Program-made: the position numbers and the translations under genes
Shown here: piece by piece, positions 34,314-41,636 of the stretch
How positions within the stretch are numbered: the first letter of the stretch is position 1
Layout of the letters: the number at the start of each line of letters is the position of its first letter
Source of the DNA: UBA6522 sp965205045
GTDB taxonomy: Bacteria > Pseudomonadota > Gammaproteobacteria > Steroidobacterales > Rariloculaceae
DNA length: 64,000 nucleotides
NCBI GenBank assembly: GCA_965205045.1
Contig: OZ242031.1
Coordinates: 1,302,001 to 1,366,000 of the forward strand
Direction: 5' to 3'
The notes under the pieces: model-generated
Seen by the model: the letters and a program-made list of their open reading frames with translations, nothing else
What the model was told of the DNA's origin: nothing
The model's database searches: none

Positions 34314-34808
34314 ATGGATCACCCAAAGTACCCTCTCGACGCCATAGACATCAAAATTCTCGCCGAACTTCAGCCCGATGCGCGGCTCAGCATCACGGAA
34401 CTGGCCAACCGCGTGGCCCTGACGCCCACCCCGTGCGCCCGGCGCGTGCGCCTGCTGGAGCGGGCGGGTTATATCGGCGGCTACGTCACGCTGCTGGATC
34501 AGGCCGCAATCGGGTTGCCGGTCAACGCCTTCGTGGAAGTGCGCCTCACCCGCGAACGGCAGGAGGAAGTCCGGTCATTCGAGTCCAGCGTGCGCAGTTA
34601 TCCCGAAGTCATGGAATGCTGGGCCATGTCGGGCGGCTACGACTACCTGCTGCGCGTCGTCACCGCGGACCTGCAGGCCTATAACCGCTTCATGCGCGAC
34701 AAGCTGTTGAGCCTGCCGTCCGTGAGCCAGGTGGAAACCGGATTCGGCCTGGAGCAGGTCCTCGGCCGGACGGCTTTGCCACTGGGTCAACTTGCGCGTT
34801 CGTCATGA
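34314..34808 (+). CDS. Lrp/AsnC-family transcriptional regulator
   Basis: The 164-residue protein has the N-terminal winged helix-turn-helix of Lrp (LDAIDIKILAELQPDARLSI, ELANRVALTPTPCARRVRLLE) and a C-terminal RAM effector domain (VECW-like VMECWAMSGGYDYLLRV, then VETGFGLEQV). Such proteins form octamers and sense amino acids. GGAG about ten bases upstream of this ATG supports the start. It is divergent from the diiron-protein gene and probably controls it and itself. Confidence 0.88.
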   Translation: MDHPKYPLDAIDIKILAELQPDARLSITELANRVALTPTPCARRVRLLERAGYIGGYVTLLDQAAIGLPVNAFVEVRLTRERQEEVRSFESSVRSYPEVMECWAMSGGYDYLLRVVTADLQAYNRFMRDKLLSLPSVSQVETGFGLEQVLGRTALPLGQLARSS

Positions 34809-34824
34809 ACTCACTATGGACATT

Positions 34825-34852
34825 TAAAGTGACTAGTCGTATAAAGTGACTA
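34825..34852. promoter_or_regulatory. Direct repeats in the promoter of the second Phd-type pair
   Basis: TAAAGTGACTA occurs twice, 17 bases apart (34825-34835 and 34842-34852), about 22 bases before the antitoxin start. An inverted half-site (TCACTA) lies just upstream. The arrangement suits Phd/YefM operator binding. Confidence 0.45.
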
Positions 34853-34873
34853 TATTCCGGCGGGTGCAGAACA

Positions 34874-35098
34874 ATGACAATGATCGGTGCGGCGAAGTTC
34901 AAGGAGCAGTGCCTGGCGCTGCTCTCCAACCTTGACCCCGAGGGGCTTGTCATCACCAAACGGGGAAAACCCGTCGCGCGGGTGATCCCCTATGACAGGG
35001 AGCACGCCGAGTTGATCGGCTGTCTGCGACACAGGATCGAAGTGAGGGGCGACATCCTCGCTACCGGCGTCGAATGGCACGCCAATGCTGAATCTTGA
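34874..35098 (+). CDS. Phd/YefM-family antitoxin
   Basis: A 74-residue protein with the Phd fold: IGAAKFKEQCLALL, then the strand GLVITKRGKPVARVIPY, and an acidic C-terminal tail. It would bind its operator and neutralise the following PIN toxin, whose gene overlaps its end by 14 bases. The first of two closely spaced ATGs is used; the second, two codons later, is equally possible. Confidence 0.85.
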   Translation: MTMIGAAKFKEQCLALLSNLDPEGLVITKRGKPVARVIPYDREHAELIGCLRHRIEVRGDILATGVEWHANAES

Positions 35099-35453
35099 CA
35101 CGCATATACTCGTATTTGCCTTCGGCGATGAACTTCGCCCGGGAGAACGTGCCCTGTTGGAGCGTCAACGATGGTCGATTTCGGCAATCGTACTGTGGGA
35201 GATTGCCAAACTCACTCAACTTGGGCGGCTGAGTCTGGATCTCGACGACCGGAAGTTTGCCGGCTTTCTGAGCCGACTTCACGTCTGGCCCATCGACCTT
35301 GACGTCGCCCGAACCTCCACGCGCCTTGACTTCAGGGGCGATCCGGCGGACGAGATTATTGCGGCCACCAGCGTCGTGCACGATGTCCCGCTGGTCACGC
35401 GGGACCTCGTCATCCGCCAATCAACCATCGTGCCACTGGCTCCAACAGATTGA
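35085..35453 (+). CDS. VapC-like PIN-domain toxin
   Basis: The 122-residue protein has LNLDTHILVFAF with the first catalytic Asp, SISAIVLWEIAKLTQLGRL with a conserved Glu, and DPADEIIAATSVVHDVPLVTRD carrying the last acidic residues. It is a PIN-type RNase paired with the overlapping Phd-type antitoxin. A rho-independent terminator follows directly after the stop. Confidence 0.87.
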   Translation: MLNLDTHILVFAFGDELRPGERALLERQRWSISAIVLWEIAKLTQLGRLSLDLDDRKFAGFLSRLHVWPIDLDVARTSTRLDFRGDPADEIIAATSVVHDVPLVTRDLVIRQSTIVPLAPTD

Positions 35454-35456
35454 GAT

Positions 35457-35474
35457 GGCCTGGGCAGGCCTTTT
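35457..35474 (+). terminator. Rho-independent terminator after the Phd/VapC pair
   Basis: GGCCT-GGGC-AGGCC forms a stable stem directly followed by TTTT, three bases after the toxin stop codon. Confidence 0.65.
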
Positions 35475-35550
35475 CAAAAGTCGCGTGTCCGGATGGTTGG
35501 CGGTTGTCCCGGCGAGGCTGAGCGATGGGTCCGGTGCTGGACATGCGGTT
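35463..35550 (+). repeat. Dispersed repeat, copy A
   Basis: This stretch (TTTCAAAAGTCGCG, then CGGTTGTCCCGG and CGATGGGTCCG) is repeated with one 12-14 base gap at 39127-39190. The two copies are in the same orientation and bracket the secreted-protein island. The rest of the gap up to 35801 shows no gene or structure I can support. Confidence 0.55.
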
Positions 35551-35801
35551 TTTGCGGGGTGTCGCGCGTGTCGGCGCTCCAGCGCGCCCGGCTCCAGTCG
35601 ATGTCCGCCAGGTCCTCGTGGATGTCCGGCCGTTCGCCCGGCAAACCGGTGGGAACATCGCCTATGCGCGCCTCGCGGCCTGGCGGCCATTGCCATGGCC
35701 GGCGGATGGATTGCGTTCGGGTCCGGGCGCGCGCGGACACGGCGCCGGAGGCGCGGGACATGCCGGCCGGCGGGGGAGTCGCGGCCCCCCGCCGGCCGGG
35801 T

Positions 35802-36455
35802 TCATGACGTGCCGCCCGGTTCCGTGGCCCCGCCGCCGGTATCGTCGGCATCGTCCGCTCCCCCGGCGCGGGTGTCGCCCTCGAAGAGCAGCAGGTCGGC
35901 GCGGGCGGGCACGTAGGGCTCCCTCGCATCGGCGCAGATCATCCGGCCGGCGACGGGGCCGGCGTAGACGATCGTCTCGTCCTGCGGGCCGCTGTCGTAG
36001 GGGCCCGGGTGGTCGTACTCGGCGTACTCGTGGCCGGCGTCCGGGTGCGCCCTGCCGTGGTGGATGAAGCCGTCCGCGGAGCCGCCGTCCCGGGCGAAAC
36101 CGCAGTTGCGGTATTTCCATCCCCCTTCCCAGTCCCCGTCCGCGTCCCACAGGCACATGTCCCAGCGTTGCCCGGTGTGCAGCTCGAAGGTGTAGACCGG
36201 CGTTTGCATGTCGCCCGTGGCGGCGGCGAGGGCCTCGGCCCGCGCCTGCGGGGTGTCGGCGAGCGGCCAGCAGAAGTGCTCGCCGTAGCCGTACCCGGCC
36301 AGTTCGCGGCCCGCGAAGGACTCCACCGGAGCCTCCGGTTCCGCCGCCTCCATGGCGGACTGGCCGAAGGCCAGCGGGCCGAGGATGAGGATGGGCGCGG
36401 CAAAGGCGCCGGCGGCGGCGCGGTTCATGGCGATGGCGCGGTTCATGGCGGTCAT
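35802..36455 (-). CDS. Secreted protein, second gene of the surface-protein pair
   Basis: A 217-residue product with a signal peptide (AAAGAFAAPILILGPLAFGQ). The mature part has CWPLADTP, the TFELHTGQRWDMCLWDADGDWEGGWKYRNC motif and an Ala/Asp/Gly-rich tail. The FDLCLW/WDMCLW phrase also occurs in the C-terminal part of the large upstream protein (ARDFDLCLWAPDPNW), so the two share a domain. The start ATG overlaps the upstream stop by four bases, indicating co-translation. Function unknown; joint export and interaction are likely. No lipobox is seen. Confidence 0.7.
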   Translation of the reverse strand: MTAMNRAIAMNRAAAGAFAAPILILGPLAFGQSAMEAAEPEAPVESFAGRELAGYGYGEHFCWPLADTPQARAEALAAATGDMQTPVYTFELHTGQRWDMCLWDADGDWEGGWKYRNCGFARDGGSADGFIHHGRAHPDAGHEYAEYDHPGPYDSGPQDETIVYAGPVAGRMICADAREPYVPARADLLLFEGDTRAGGADDADDTGGGATEPGGTS

Positions 36456-38908
36456 TCGGTGTCCTCCGTCTCGATGTTGTCGGGGTTGTCGGGGTTGTCG
36501 GGCGCGATGCGCAGTCGCCAGGCGCCGCCTCCGGCGGCCGCTTCGGCGGGAACGACGCAGGCCATCAGCCCGGGCGCGCGTTCCACGGAAATCTCCTCCC
36601 GGCCGGCGCCCCGGACCAGGCTCGCGTGTTCGGGCAGCGCGCCGCCCGCGCCGCGGCAGGAGGCGTAGGCGGGGGCGTCCCTCCAGTTCGGGTCCGGCGC
36701 CCACAGGCACAGGTCGAAGTCCCGCGCGCTGTCGAGCCGGTAGGCCAGGCGCGCGCTCTCGCCGAGCGCGCCCAGCTCGGCGGCCCCGGGCACGAAACAG
36801 TACGGCGAACCGATGGCGCGCGCGCGCCGGCCGATCACCGGCGGATGGGCGCGGCGGTTTTCCCGGCCCGGTTCCGCGGCCGGGCCCGGGACGCCCGGGA
36901 CCGCCGCCGACGCCCCGCCATGGCCCGGCGGGACGCCGCCGCCATGCTCCCCGGGCGCCTCCCCGTCCGATGCCGTCGGCGGGCCGCGCTGCTCCTCATC
37001 GCCGGAACCCGGCGGGGTCCGCTCTTCGGGCGTCCCCGCGGCCGCGACCCTCGCACTCGACGTGTTCGACAGCGCCCGCCCGTCCGGCGTGCACACCGCG
37101 CCCGACGGCTCGTCGTCGCAGTCCCGCCCGCCCGCGAGCGTCACCGTCACGTCGCTCGGCGACGCCGGCCGCACCGTGACCCGCCACAGCCCGGCGCCGA
37201 CCTGCTCAACGCCCGTCACCCGGCCCCGCGTCACCGCGAACGACCACGCGCGCGGCGACCGGCTGAAACTCCCCACCGTCTCGCTCAGACGCACCAGGAA
37301 CGCGAACTCCGTGCCGTCATGCTCCTCCGGCACCTCCTCGAAGACCGCCGTCAGCAGGTCACCCTGCTGCTCCCCGCCGGAGCCCGGCCCCTCGCCGCCC
37401 ATGAACTCCGCGGCCCCGGACCCGCCGCCGTAGGCGCTGCCGACGTTGATGTCGTACGTCACCGACGACCTCCCCCGCGGCAGGTACACGGTGACCTGGT
37501 TTGTCATTATCTGGTTCGCCACGTCCTTCGGGACTTCCAGGATGCAAAGGTTGAACGTGGTGCTCCGCTGCCCCGCCTGGATGTAGGCCATCGGATACTT
37601 GCGATCGGCATTCAGGAAGACCGGGTCCCACGGATCCATCGGATCGCAATGGCTTACCAGGTCGGGATCCCTCAGGTCCGTCTGCACACGGCTGCCGACC
37701 CTGCCGTACGTGGACAAGGATATGATGGTCTCCCCGGCGACCGCCGTGGGCACCGACACGGTCACCGTGTGGGTGCGCGGCGCCGGGCTCGTCACGGTCA
37801 CGGTCACAGGCTCCGGCACCTCGACCACGGCCAGAGTCACCGCGAAGTTGGCCGCCCACACGGCGGGGTTTCTTTGTGGGTCGGTGGGGTGTGGATGACC
37901 GTAGGAGCCCCAGAGCATGTCGTCGACGGGCCAGGAGGCGGTGGCCGAAGCACCGCTGGCGGTCAGATTCCTCAGGGGGAACCGCCTTTCGGCGCCAGCG
38001 GGATACTTGACGATCAGCATCAGCGACCTTGCGGCGGTGATCGCGGCGGCGCTGCCCGAGCTCAAGCCCGCGAACAGAGTGCCGTTGCGGTGATAGAAAT
38101 CGCTGATGGTGTAGGTATTGCCCGCGTAAGTGAAACTGTTGGCGCCCATCGCGAGGGGGCAAGTGCCCCCCGACACACCGGTCCTGCAGCCGGACGAGTC
38201 CGTGCCCCATCGCGTCGGCTCGAGGGCCTTCGCCGCCATCGTGGTGGACCAGATCTGGTTCTTGTCGTGATGCCGGGTCCCGTCCGGCCACGACCACGGC
38301 GACTTCACCGGAATCTCCAGCTTCACCGCGACCTGCTGGCCGTCGGTCCATTGCGGGTCGACATACCAGTTGTGCCAACCGGTATCGCTAAATCTAACAA
38401 CTCCACCAACGGGTAGCCGCACAGTGCCGAGATGCAACACCATCCCGTCAAACTTCGACCCTGGGTTCGGGGCCGGTGACGTCGCGCTCGGTTGTATCCC
38501 GCGCAACTTCAACGATACCCTACCATTGTTGTAAAAAAGGTCTGTAACGGTATATTTCTCACCGTTGTGCTCGAGTTCATCTTCCGTGAGCAGCGAGGGG
38601 CAGGTCGAGGTAGCGCAACCGAGATACGCCCCGTCGTCATCGATATCATCGACTGTCAGCGTCGCCGACCAGACGGTGGTCTGCGCCGCGGCGGGCGCGG
38701 CGGCGAACAGGCCGAGCGCGCCGAGCAGCAGCGCGAGGACGGGGAGCGGCGCGGGGCGGCGCCATGGGGACGCGGCCCGGCGCGGGCCCGCCGGAGCGGC
38801 CAAGCGGCCGCCGGTCAGTCCGGATGAAGGGGAGGGGAGCTTGCGTGCGCGCCCTCGGGGGGCGGCGGCCGGTTCAGGCGGGCTGGCCTCCCGCCGCGCG
38901 CACCTCAT
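36452..38908 (-). CDS. Large secreted surface protein with repeated WSATLTV-type domains
   Basis: The 818-residue product has an unusually long N-terminal extension (about 55 residues) before a hydrophobic signal segment (LPVLALLLGALGLFAAAP, cleavage near AAAQ). Two repeats of a beta domain follow (VWSATLTVDDI with NGEKYTVTDLFY; IWSTTMAAKAL with AGNTYTISDFYH). After these come a beta-sandwich region, a domain resembling the EEHDGTEFAFLVRLSE family, a Gly/Pro/Glu linker and a final domain with FDLCLW. Such proteins are surface or extracellular adhesin-like modules. A TTG start nearer the signal segment is possible. A heptamer tandem repeat directly precedes the ATG. Confidence 0.7.
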   Translation of the reverse strand: MRCARREASPPEPAAAPRGRARKLPSPSSGLTGGRLAAPAGPRRAASPWRRPAPLPVLALLLGALGLFAAAPAAAQTTVWSATLTVDDIDDDGAYLGCATSTCPSLLTEDELEHNGEKYTVTDLFYNNGRVSLKLRGIQPSATSPAPNPGSKFDGMVLHLGTVRLPVGGVVRFSDTGWHNWYVDPQWTDGQQVAVKLEIPVKSPWSWPDGTRHHDKNQIWSTTMAAKALEPTRWGTDSSGCRTGVSGGTCPLAMGANSFTYAGNTYTISDFYHRNGTLFAGLSSGSAAAITAARSLMLIVKYPAGAERRFPLRNLTASGASATASWPVDDMLWGSYGHPHPTDPQRNPAVWAANFAVTLAVVEVPEPVTVTVTSPAPRTHTVTVSVPTAVAGETIISLSTYGRVGSRVQTDLRDPDLVSHCDPMDPWDPVFLNADRKYPMAYIQAGQRSTTFNLCILEVPKDVANQIMTNQVTVYLPRGRSSVTYDINVGSAYGGGSGAAEFMGGEGPGSGGEQQGDLLTAVFEEVPEEHDGTEFAFLVRLSETVGSFSRSPRAWSFAVTRGRVTGVEQVGAGLWRVTVRPASPSDVTVTLAGGRDCDDEPSGAVCTPDGRALSNTSSARVAAAGTPEERTPPGSGDEEQRGPPTASDGEAPGEHGGGVPPGHGGASAAVPGVPGPAAEPGRENRRAHPPVIGRRARAIGSPYCFVPGAAELGALGESARLAYRLDSARDFDLCLWAPDPNWRDAPAYASCRGAGGALPEHASLVRGAGREEISVERAPGLMACVVPAEAAAGGGAWRLRIAPDNPDNPDNIETEDTE

Positions 38909-38976
38909 GCGTCCGGCGTCCGGCGTCCGGCGTCCGGCGTCCGGCGTCCGGCGTCCGGCGTCCGGCGTCCGGCGTC
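38909..38976 (-). repeat. Heptamer tandem repeat forming the leader of the surface-protein gene
   Basis: The 7-base unit GCGTCCG (plus strand) is repeated 9.7 times with no visible mismatch. It abuts the ATG at 38908 and lies just after the -10 box, so almost the whole predicted 5' leader consists of repeat. Unit length is not a multiple of three. Confidence 0.9.
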
Positions 38977-38977
38977 A

Positions 38978-39005
38978 ATTATACCGCGCCTGTCAACCCC
39001 TGCAA
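38978..39005 (-). promoter_or_regulatory. Sigma70-type promoter of the surface-protein gene
   Basis: On the minus strand TTGCAG and a perfect TATAAT are 16 bases apart. The transcript would begin around 38971, inside the heptamer array. The remaining sequence from here to about 39348 contains only the second copy of the dispersed repeat. Confidence 0.65.
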
Positions 39006-39126
39006 CGAAACGAACGTTTGATGTCATGACCTGCCCCTCAAGACACCGGCAATCAATGCGGCGTGGAAGGAATTTGAACAGAATCCGCCTGCGAATTCAA
39101 GACTGACTGCCCCGGCCGTGCGGGCG

Positions 39127-39190
39127 GGCCTGTTCGAAAGTCGCGGCGCGGTTCTCCCGGTGACGCGGGCCGATGGGTCCGTCCGGGACG
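39127..39190 (+). repeat. Dispersed repeat, copy B
   Basis: Matches copy A at 35463-35550 through TTCGAAAGTCGCG, CGGTTCTCCCGG and CGATGGGTCCG. On the minus strand both copies read a similar peptide (ENRAATFEQARP here, DNRQPSGHATFEKACP in A), suggesting a degenerate shared coding or structured repeat. Confidence 0.55.
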
Positions 39191-39348
39191 CGTTGCCGGA
39201 GCGGAGGCGTCGCCGGCCGGTCCGGGGCGGCGGCGTGGTTCGGATGGCGCGCCAGGCTGTTGGGCGGCATGACTTCATCCCTCCCCGTCCATGGCCTCAG
39301 GCTATACGCCCCGACGTTTGAATAGCCCTGAGGGCCTGGGCGACGGAG

Positions 39349-39395
39349 TGGACATCTGGTGTTGTTTCTGCATAATTCGATAGTTCTCGAATTAT
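39349..39395 (+). promoter_or_regulatory. arsR promoter and operator
   Basis: TGGACA (39349) and CATAAT (39371) are 16 bases apart. A perfect inverted repeat with 9-base arms (ATAATTCGA-TAGTTC-TCGAATTAT, 39372-39395) covers the -10, the transcription start and the first bases of the start codon. Binding of the ArsR-type repressor here would block both polymerase and ribosome access. Confidence 0.7.
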
Positions 39396-39837
39396 GGAAA
39401 TAAACACGGCAACGCGGGGGTTCGGGGCGCTGGCGCACGAGTCGCGGCTGCAGGTCTTTCGCCTGCTCATGCGCGAAGGGCCGGGCGGCCTGCCGGCGGG
39501 TGTCGTCAGCGAGCGCACCGGGATTGCGCCTTCCACGCTTTCGTTTCACCTGACGCACCTGGAACGCGCGCGGCTGTTGCGTTCCTGGCGGGTGCAGCGG
39601 CAGATCTTCTACGCGGTGGATATCGACGGCACACGGCAATTGATCGCATACCTGACCGAGGAGTGTTGCGGCGGACGGCCTGAAACCTGTGCCGGACTGA
39701 TCGATGAACTCATGCCTGTCGATGGCGCCGAAGCCGGCAACAGCCGAGCCGAAGGTTTCACGGCCGCCCCGGAGGACGCAGCCATCGCCGCTGTGGCCAG
39801 GGGTGCATCAACGGCCGCAGCGCGAGGCAACCCATGA
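39394..39837 (+). CDS. arsR: ArsR-family repressor
   Basis: The 147-residue protein has the ArsR winged-helix core (GALAHESRLQVFRLLMREG, then GIAPSTLSFHLTHLERARLL). Cysteines in EECCGGRPETC near the C-terminus are suited to bind arsenite or antimonite, which would release it from DNA. An Ala-rich tail of about 35 residues follows. It heads a three-gene operon, overlapping arsC by four bases, and its own operator covers its start codon. Confidence 0.88.
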   Translation: MEINTATRGFGALAHESRLQVFRLLMREGPGGLPAGVVSERTGIAPSTLSFHLTHLERARLLRSWRVQRQIFYAVDIDGTRQLIAYLTEECCGGRPETCAGLIDELMPVDGAEAGNSRAEGFTAAPEDAAIAAVARGASTAAARGNP

Positions 39838-40352
39838 CCGGCAGGACTTACAACGTCCTGTTCCTGTGCACCGGCAACTCGGCCCGCAGCATCCTGGCCG
39901 AGGCGATTCTGAACCGGATCGGGCATCCGCGTTTCAAGGCCTACAGCGCGGGCAGCCAGCCCGCCGGGAAAGTTCACCCCTTCGCGGTCGAACTGCTGCG
40001 AAGCCAGAACTTCCCGACGGATAACTTGAGTTCCACGAGTTGGGACGTGTTCGCAGGCGAGGATGCGCCGGAACTCGACTTTGTCTTCACGGTCTGTGAC
40101 AACGCGGCCAGGGAAGCGTGCCCGACCTGGCCAGGGCAACCCATGTCGGCCCATTGGGGCCAGCCAGATCCAGCGGCTGTGGACGGCAACGACGCGGATC
40201 GCCGGTTCGCTTTCTCGCGGGCGCTGCGGATGCTCAACCAGCGCATCAGCATCTTCACCAATCTGCCGATCGAATCGCTGGATCGCCTCACGTTGCGCAA
40301 GCGGCTTCAGGATATCGGCAGGAGGGGCGGAGCCGGCGCCGAAAAGCGGTAA
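39834..40352 (+). CDS. arsC: Thioredoxin-dependent arsenate reductase (LMW phosphatase type)
   Basis: The 172-residue enzyme has the phosphatase loop C12-x5-R18 (LCTGNSARS) and the second cysteine pair in FTVCDNAAREAC used to reduce arsenate to arsenite through a disulfide cascade. LDFVFTVCD and the later HWGQPDPA segment are typical of the family. It sits between arsR and the aquaporin gene, sharing one base with the latter's start (TAATG). The product arsenite is presumably exported by the next gene. Confidence 0.9.
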   Translation: MTGRTYNVLFLCTGNSARSILAEAILNRIGHPRFKAYSAGSQPAGKVHPFAVELLRSQNFPTDNLSSTSWDVFAGEDAPELDFVFTVCDNAAREACPTWPGQPMSAHWGQPDPAAVDGNDADRRFAFSRALRMLNQRISIFTNLPIESLDRLTLRKRLQDIGRRGGAGAEKR

Positions 40353-41059
40353 TGGCGCGGCCGACAACGGGAAACGCGATGCCCGAATACGATCTCAACC
40401 GCCGCCTGGCTGCCGAATTCGTCGGCACCGCGCTGCTGCTGGCCACGGTGGTGGGTTCCGGCATCATGGCCGAGAACCTGGCCGGCGGAAACGTGGCCAT
40501 TGCGCTGCTGGGCAATACCGTCGCCACAGGCGCGATCCTGATCGTGCTGATCCTGATGTTCGGACCCATCTCGGGCGCCCACTTCAATCCGGCCGTGACG
40601 TTTGCGTTCCTGCTGCGCCGCGACATCGGGTCGAGCGAAGCAGCAGTCTACGTCGCGGTGCAGGTCGCCGGGGGCCTGGTCGGCACGCTCGTGGCGCACC
40701 TCATGTTCGAAGAGCCCTTGCTGATGCTGGGGGCCACGGCCCGCACGGGCATCGGCCAGTGGACGGGTGAAGCCGTCGCCACCTTCGGACTGGTCGGCAC
40801 CATTCTCGGCTGCCTGCGCGCCAGGCCCAAGGCCGTGCCCTACGCCGTCGGCCTGTTCATCACCGCCGGCTACTGGTTCACCTCGTCCACCAGCTTCGCC
40901 AATCCTGCGGTGACCATCGCCCGCAGCCTGAGCGACACGTTCGCCGGCATTCGACCGGCCGACGCACCGGCCTTTATCGCCATGCAGTTCGCAGGGGCCG
41001 CGCTGGCGACAGCGCTGTTCGGGTGGTTTGCGCTGGCAAGGGGCGAGCCGAAGTCCTGA
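40352..41059 (+). CDS. Aquaglyceroporin of the arsenic-resistance operon (AqpS-like)
   Basis: This MIP-family channel is about 235 residues with six membrane helices, two half-helix motifs (AHFNPAVTF and FANPAVTIARS) and the selectivity arginine after the second. In Sinorhizobium an AqpS of this kind replaces ArsB, letting arsenite flow out down its gradient after ArsC reduces arsenate. The operon context supports that role. Translation may start at the ATG overlapping the arsC stop or at the ATG nine codons later (MPEYDLNRR), where family similarity begins. Confidence 0.87.
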   Translation: MARPTTGNAMPEYDLNRRLAAEFVGTALLLATVVGSGIMAENLAGGNVAIALLGNTVATGAILIVLILMFGPISGAHFNPAVTFAFLLRRDIGSSEAAVYVAVQVAGGLVGTLVAHLMFEEPLLMLGATARTGIGQWTGEAVATFGLVGTILGCLRARPKAVPYAVGLFITAGYWFTSSTSFANPAVTIARSLSDTFAGIRPADAPAFIAMQFAGAALATALFGWFALARGEPKS

Positions 41060-41177
41060 GCGTGCGGCGCCCGGCGATGACCTCGGATTGTCGTGACTCA
41101 GCGAGACATCGCGCATCCCCGGAAGTTCATTCGGATCAATACCAATCCGGTCGGGAACGGTTTTGCAGCGATGGCGC

Positions 41178-41561
41178 CTAGCGGCCGAGCGCCGTTGCGC
41201 CGATGTGGCCGAGCCAGACGGCGAGAAGGCACAGCACGACCGAAAGCATCACGTTCGCGCCTGCCCAGAACCACTCGCCGTTACGCGCCAGGTCGAGCGT
41301 TTCGATGCTGAACGCCGAGAACGTCGTGAAGCCGCCGCACACGCCGATCATCAGGAAGGCGCGGGCATCCGGGGACAGGAGCAGGCGCCCGTCTGCCGCC
41401 GCCAGCGACGCCAGGAACCCAATGGCCAGGCATCCGGAAACGTTGACGACCAGGGTGCCCCAGGGAACCGAGGCGCCGGCGTATCGCGCCACCAGTCCGG
41501 CGCAGCCGTAGCGCGCCATTCCGCCCAGCGCGCTGCCCAATCCGATCCACAGATAGTTCAC
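41178..41561 (-). CDS. crcB: CrcB/Fluc fluoride channel
   Basis: A 127-residue protein with four membrane helices, the GSALGGMARYG start, the WGTLVVNVSGCLAIGF helix with its conserved Asn, and GVCGGFTTFSAFSIET with the phenylalanine box. It forms dual-topology dimers that export fluoride. I looked upstream for a fluoride riboswitch and did not see one. The gene is convergent with the ars operon. Confidence 0.92.
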   Translation of the reverse strand: MNYLWIGLGSALGGMARYGCAGLVARYAGASVPWGTLVVNVSGCLAIGFLASLAAADGRLLLSPDARAFLMIGVCGGFTTFSAFSIETLDLARNGEWFWAGANVMLSVVLCLLAVWLGHIGATALGR

Positions 41562-41636
41562 GGCCTGCGGTTCCCGTCGCGGGAATTGCGCCTGACGATC
41601 GCGCTTACCGCGACGCTGCCCGGATCGCGCGAGCCC

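Noticed and set aside
41562..41636. Fluoride riboswitch before crcB
   Set aside because: The short upstream region lacks the conserved segments of that riboswitch as I know them.
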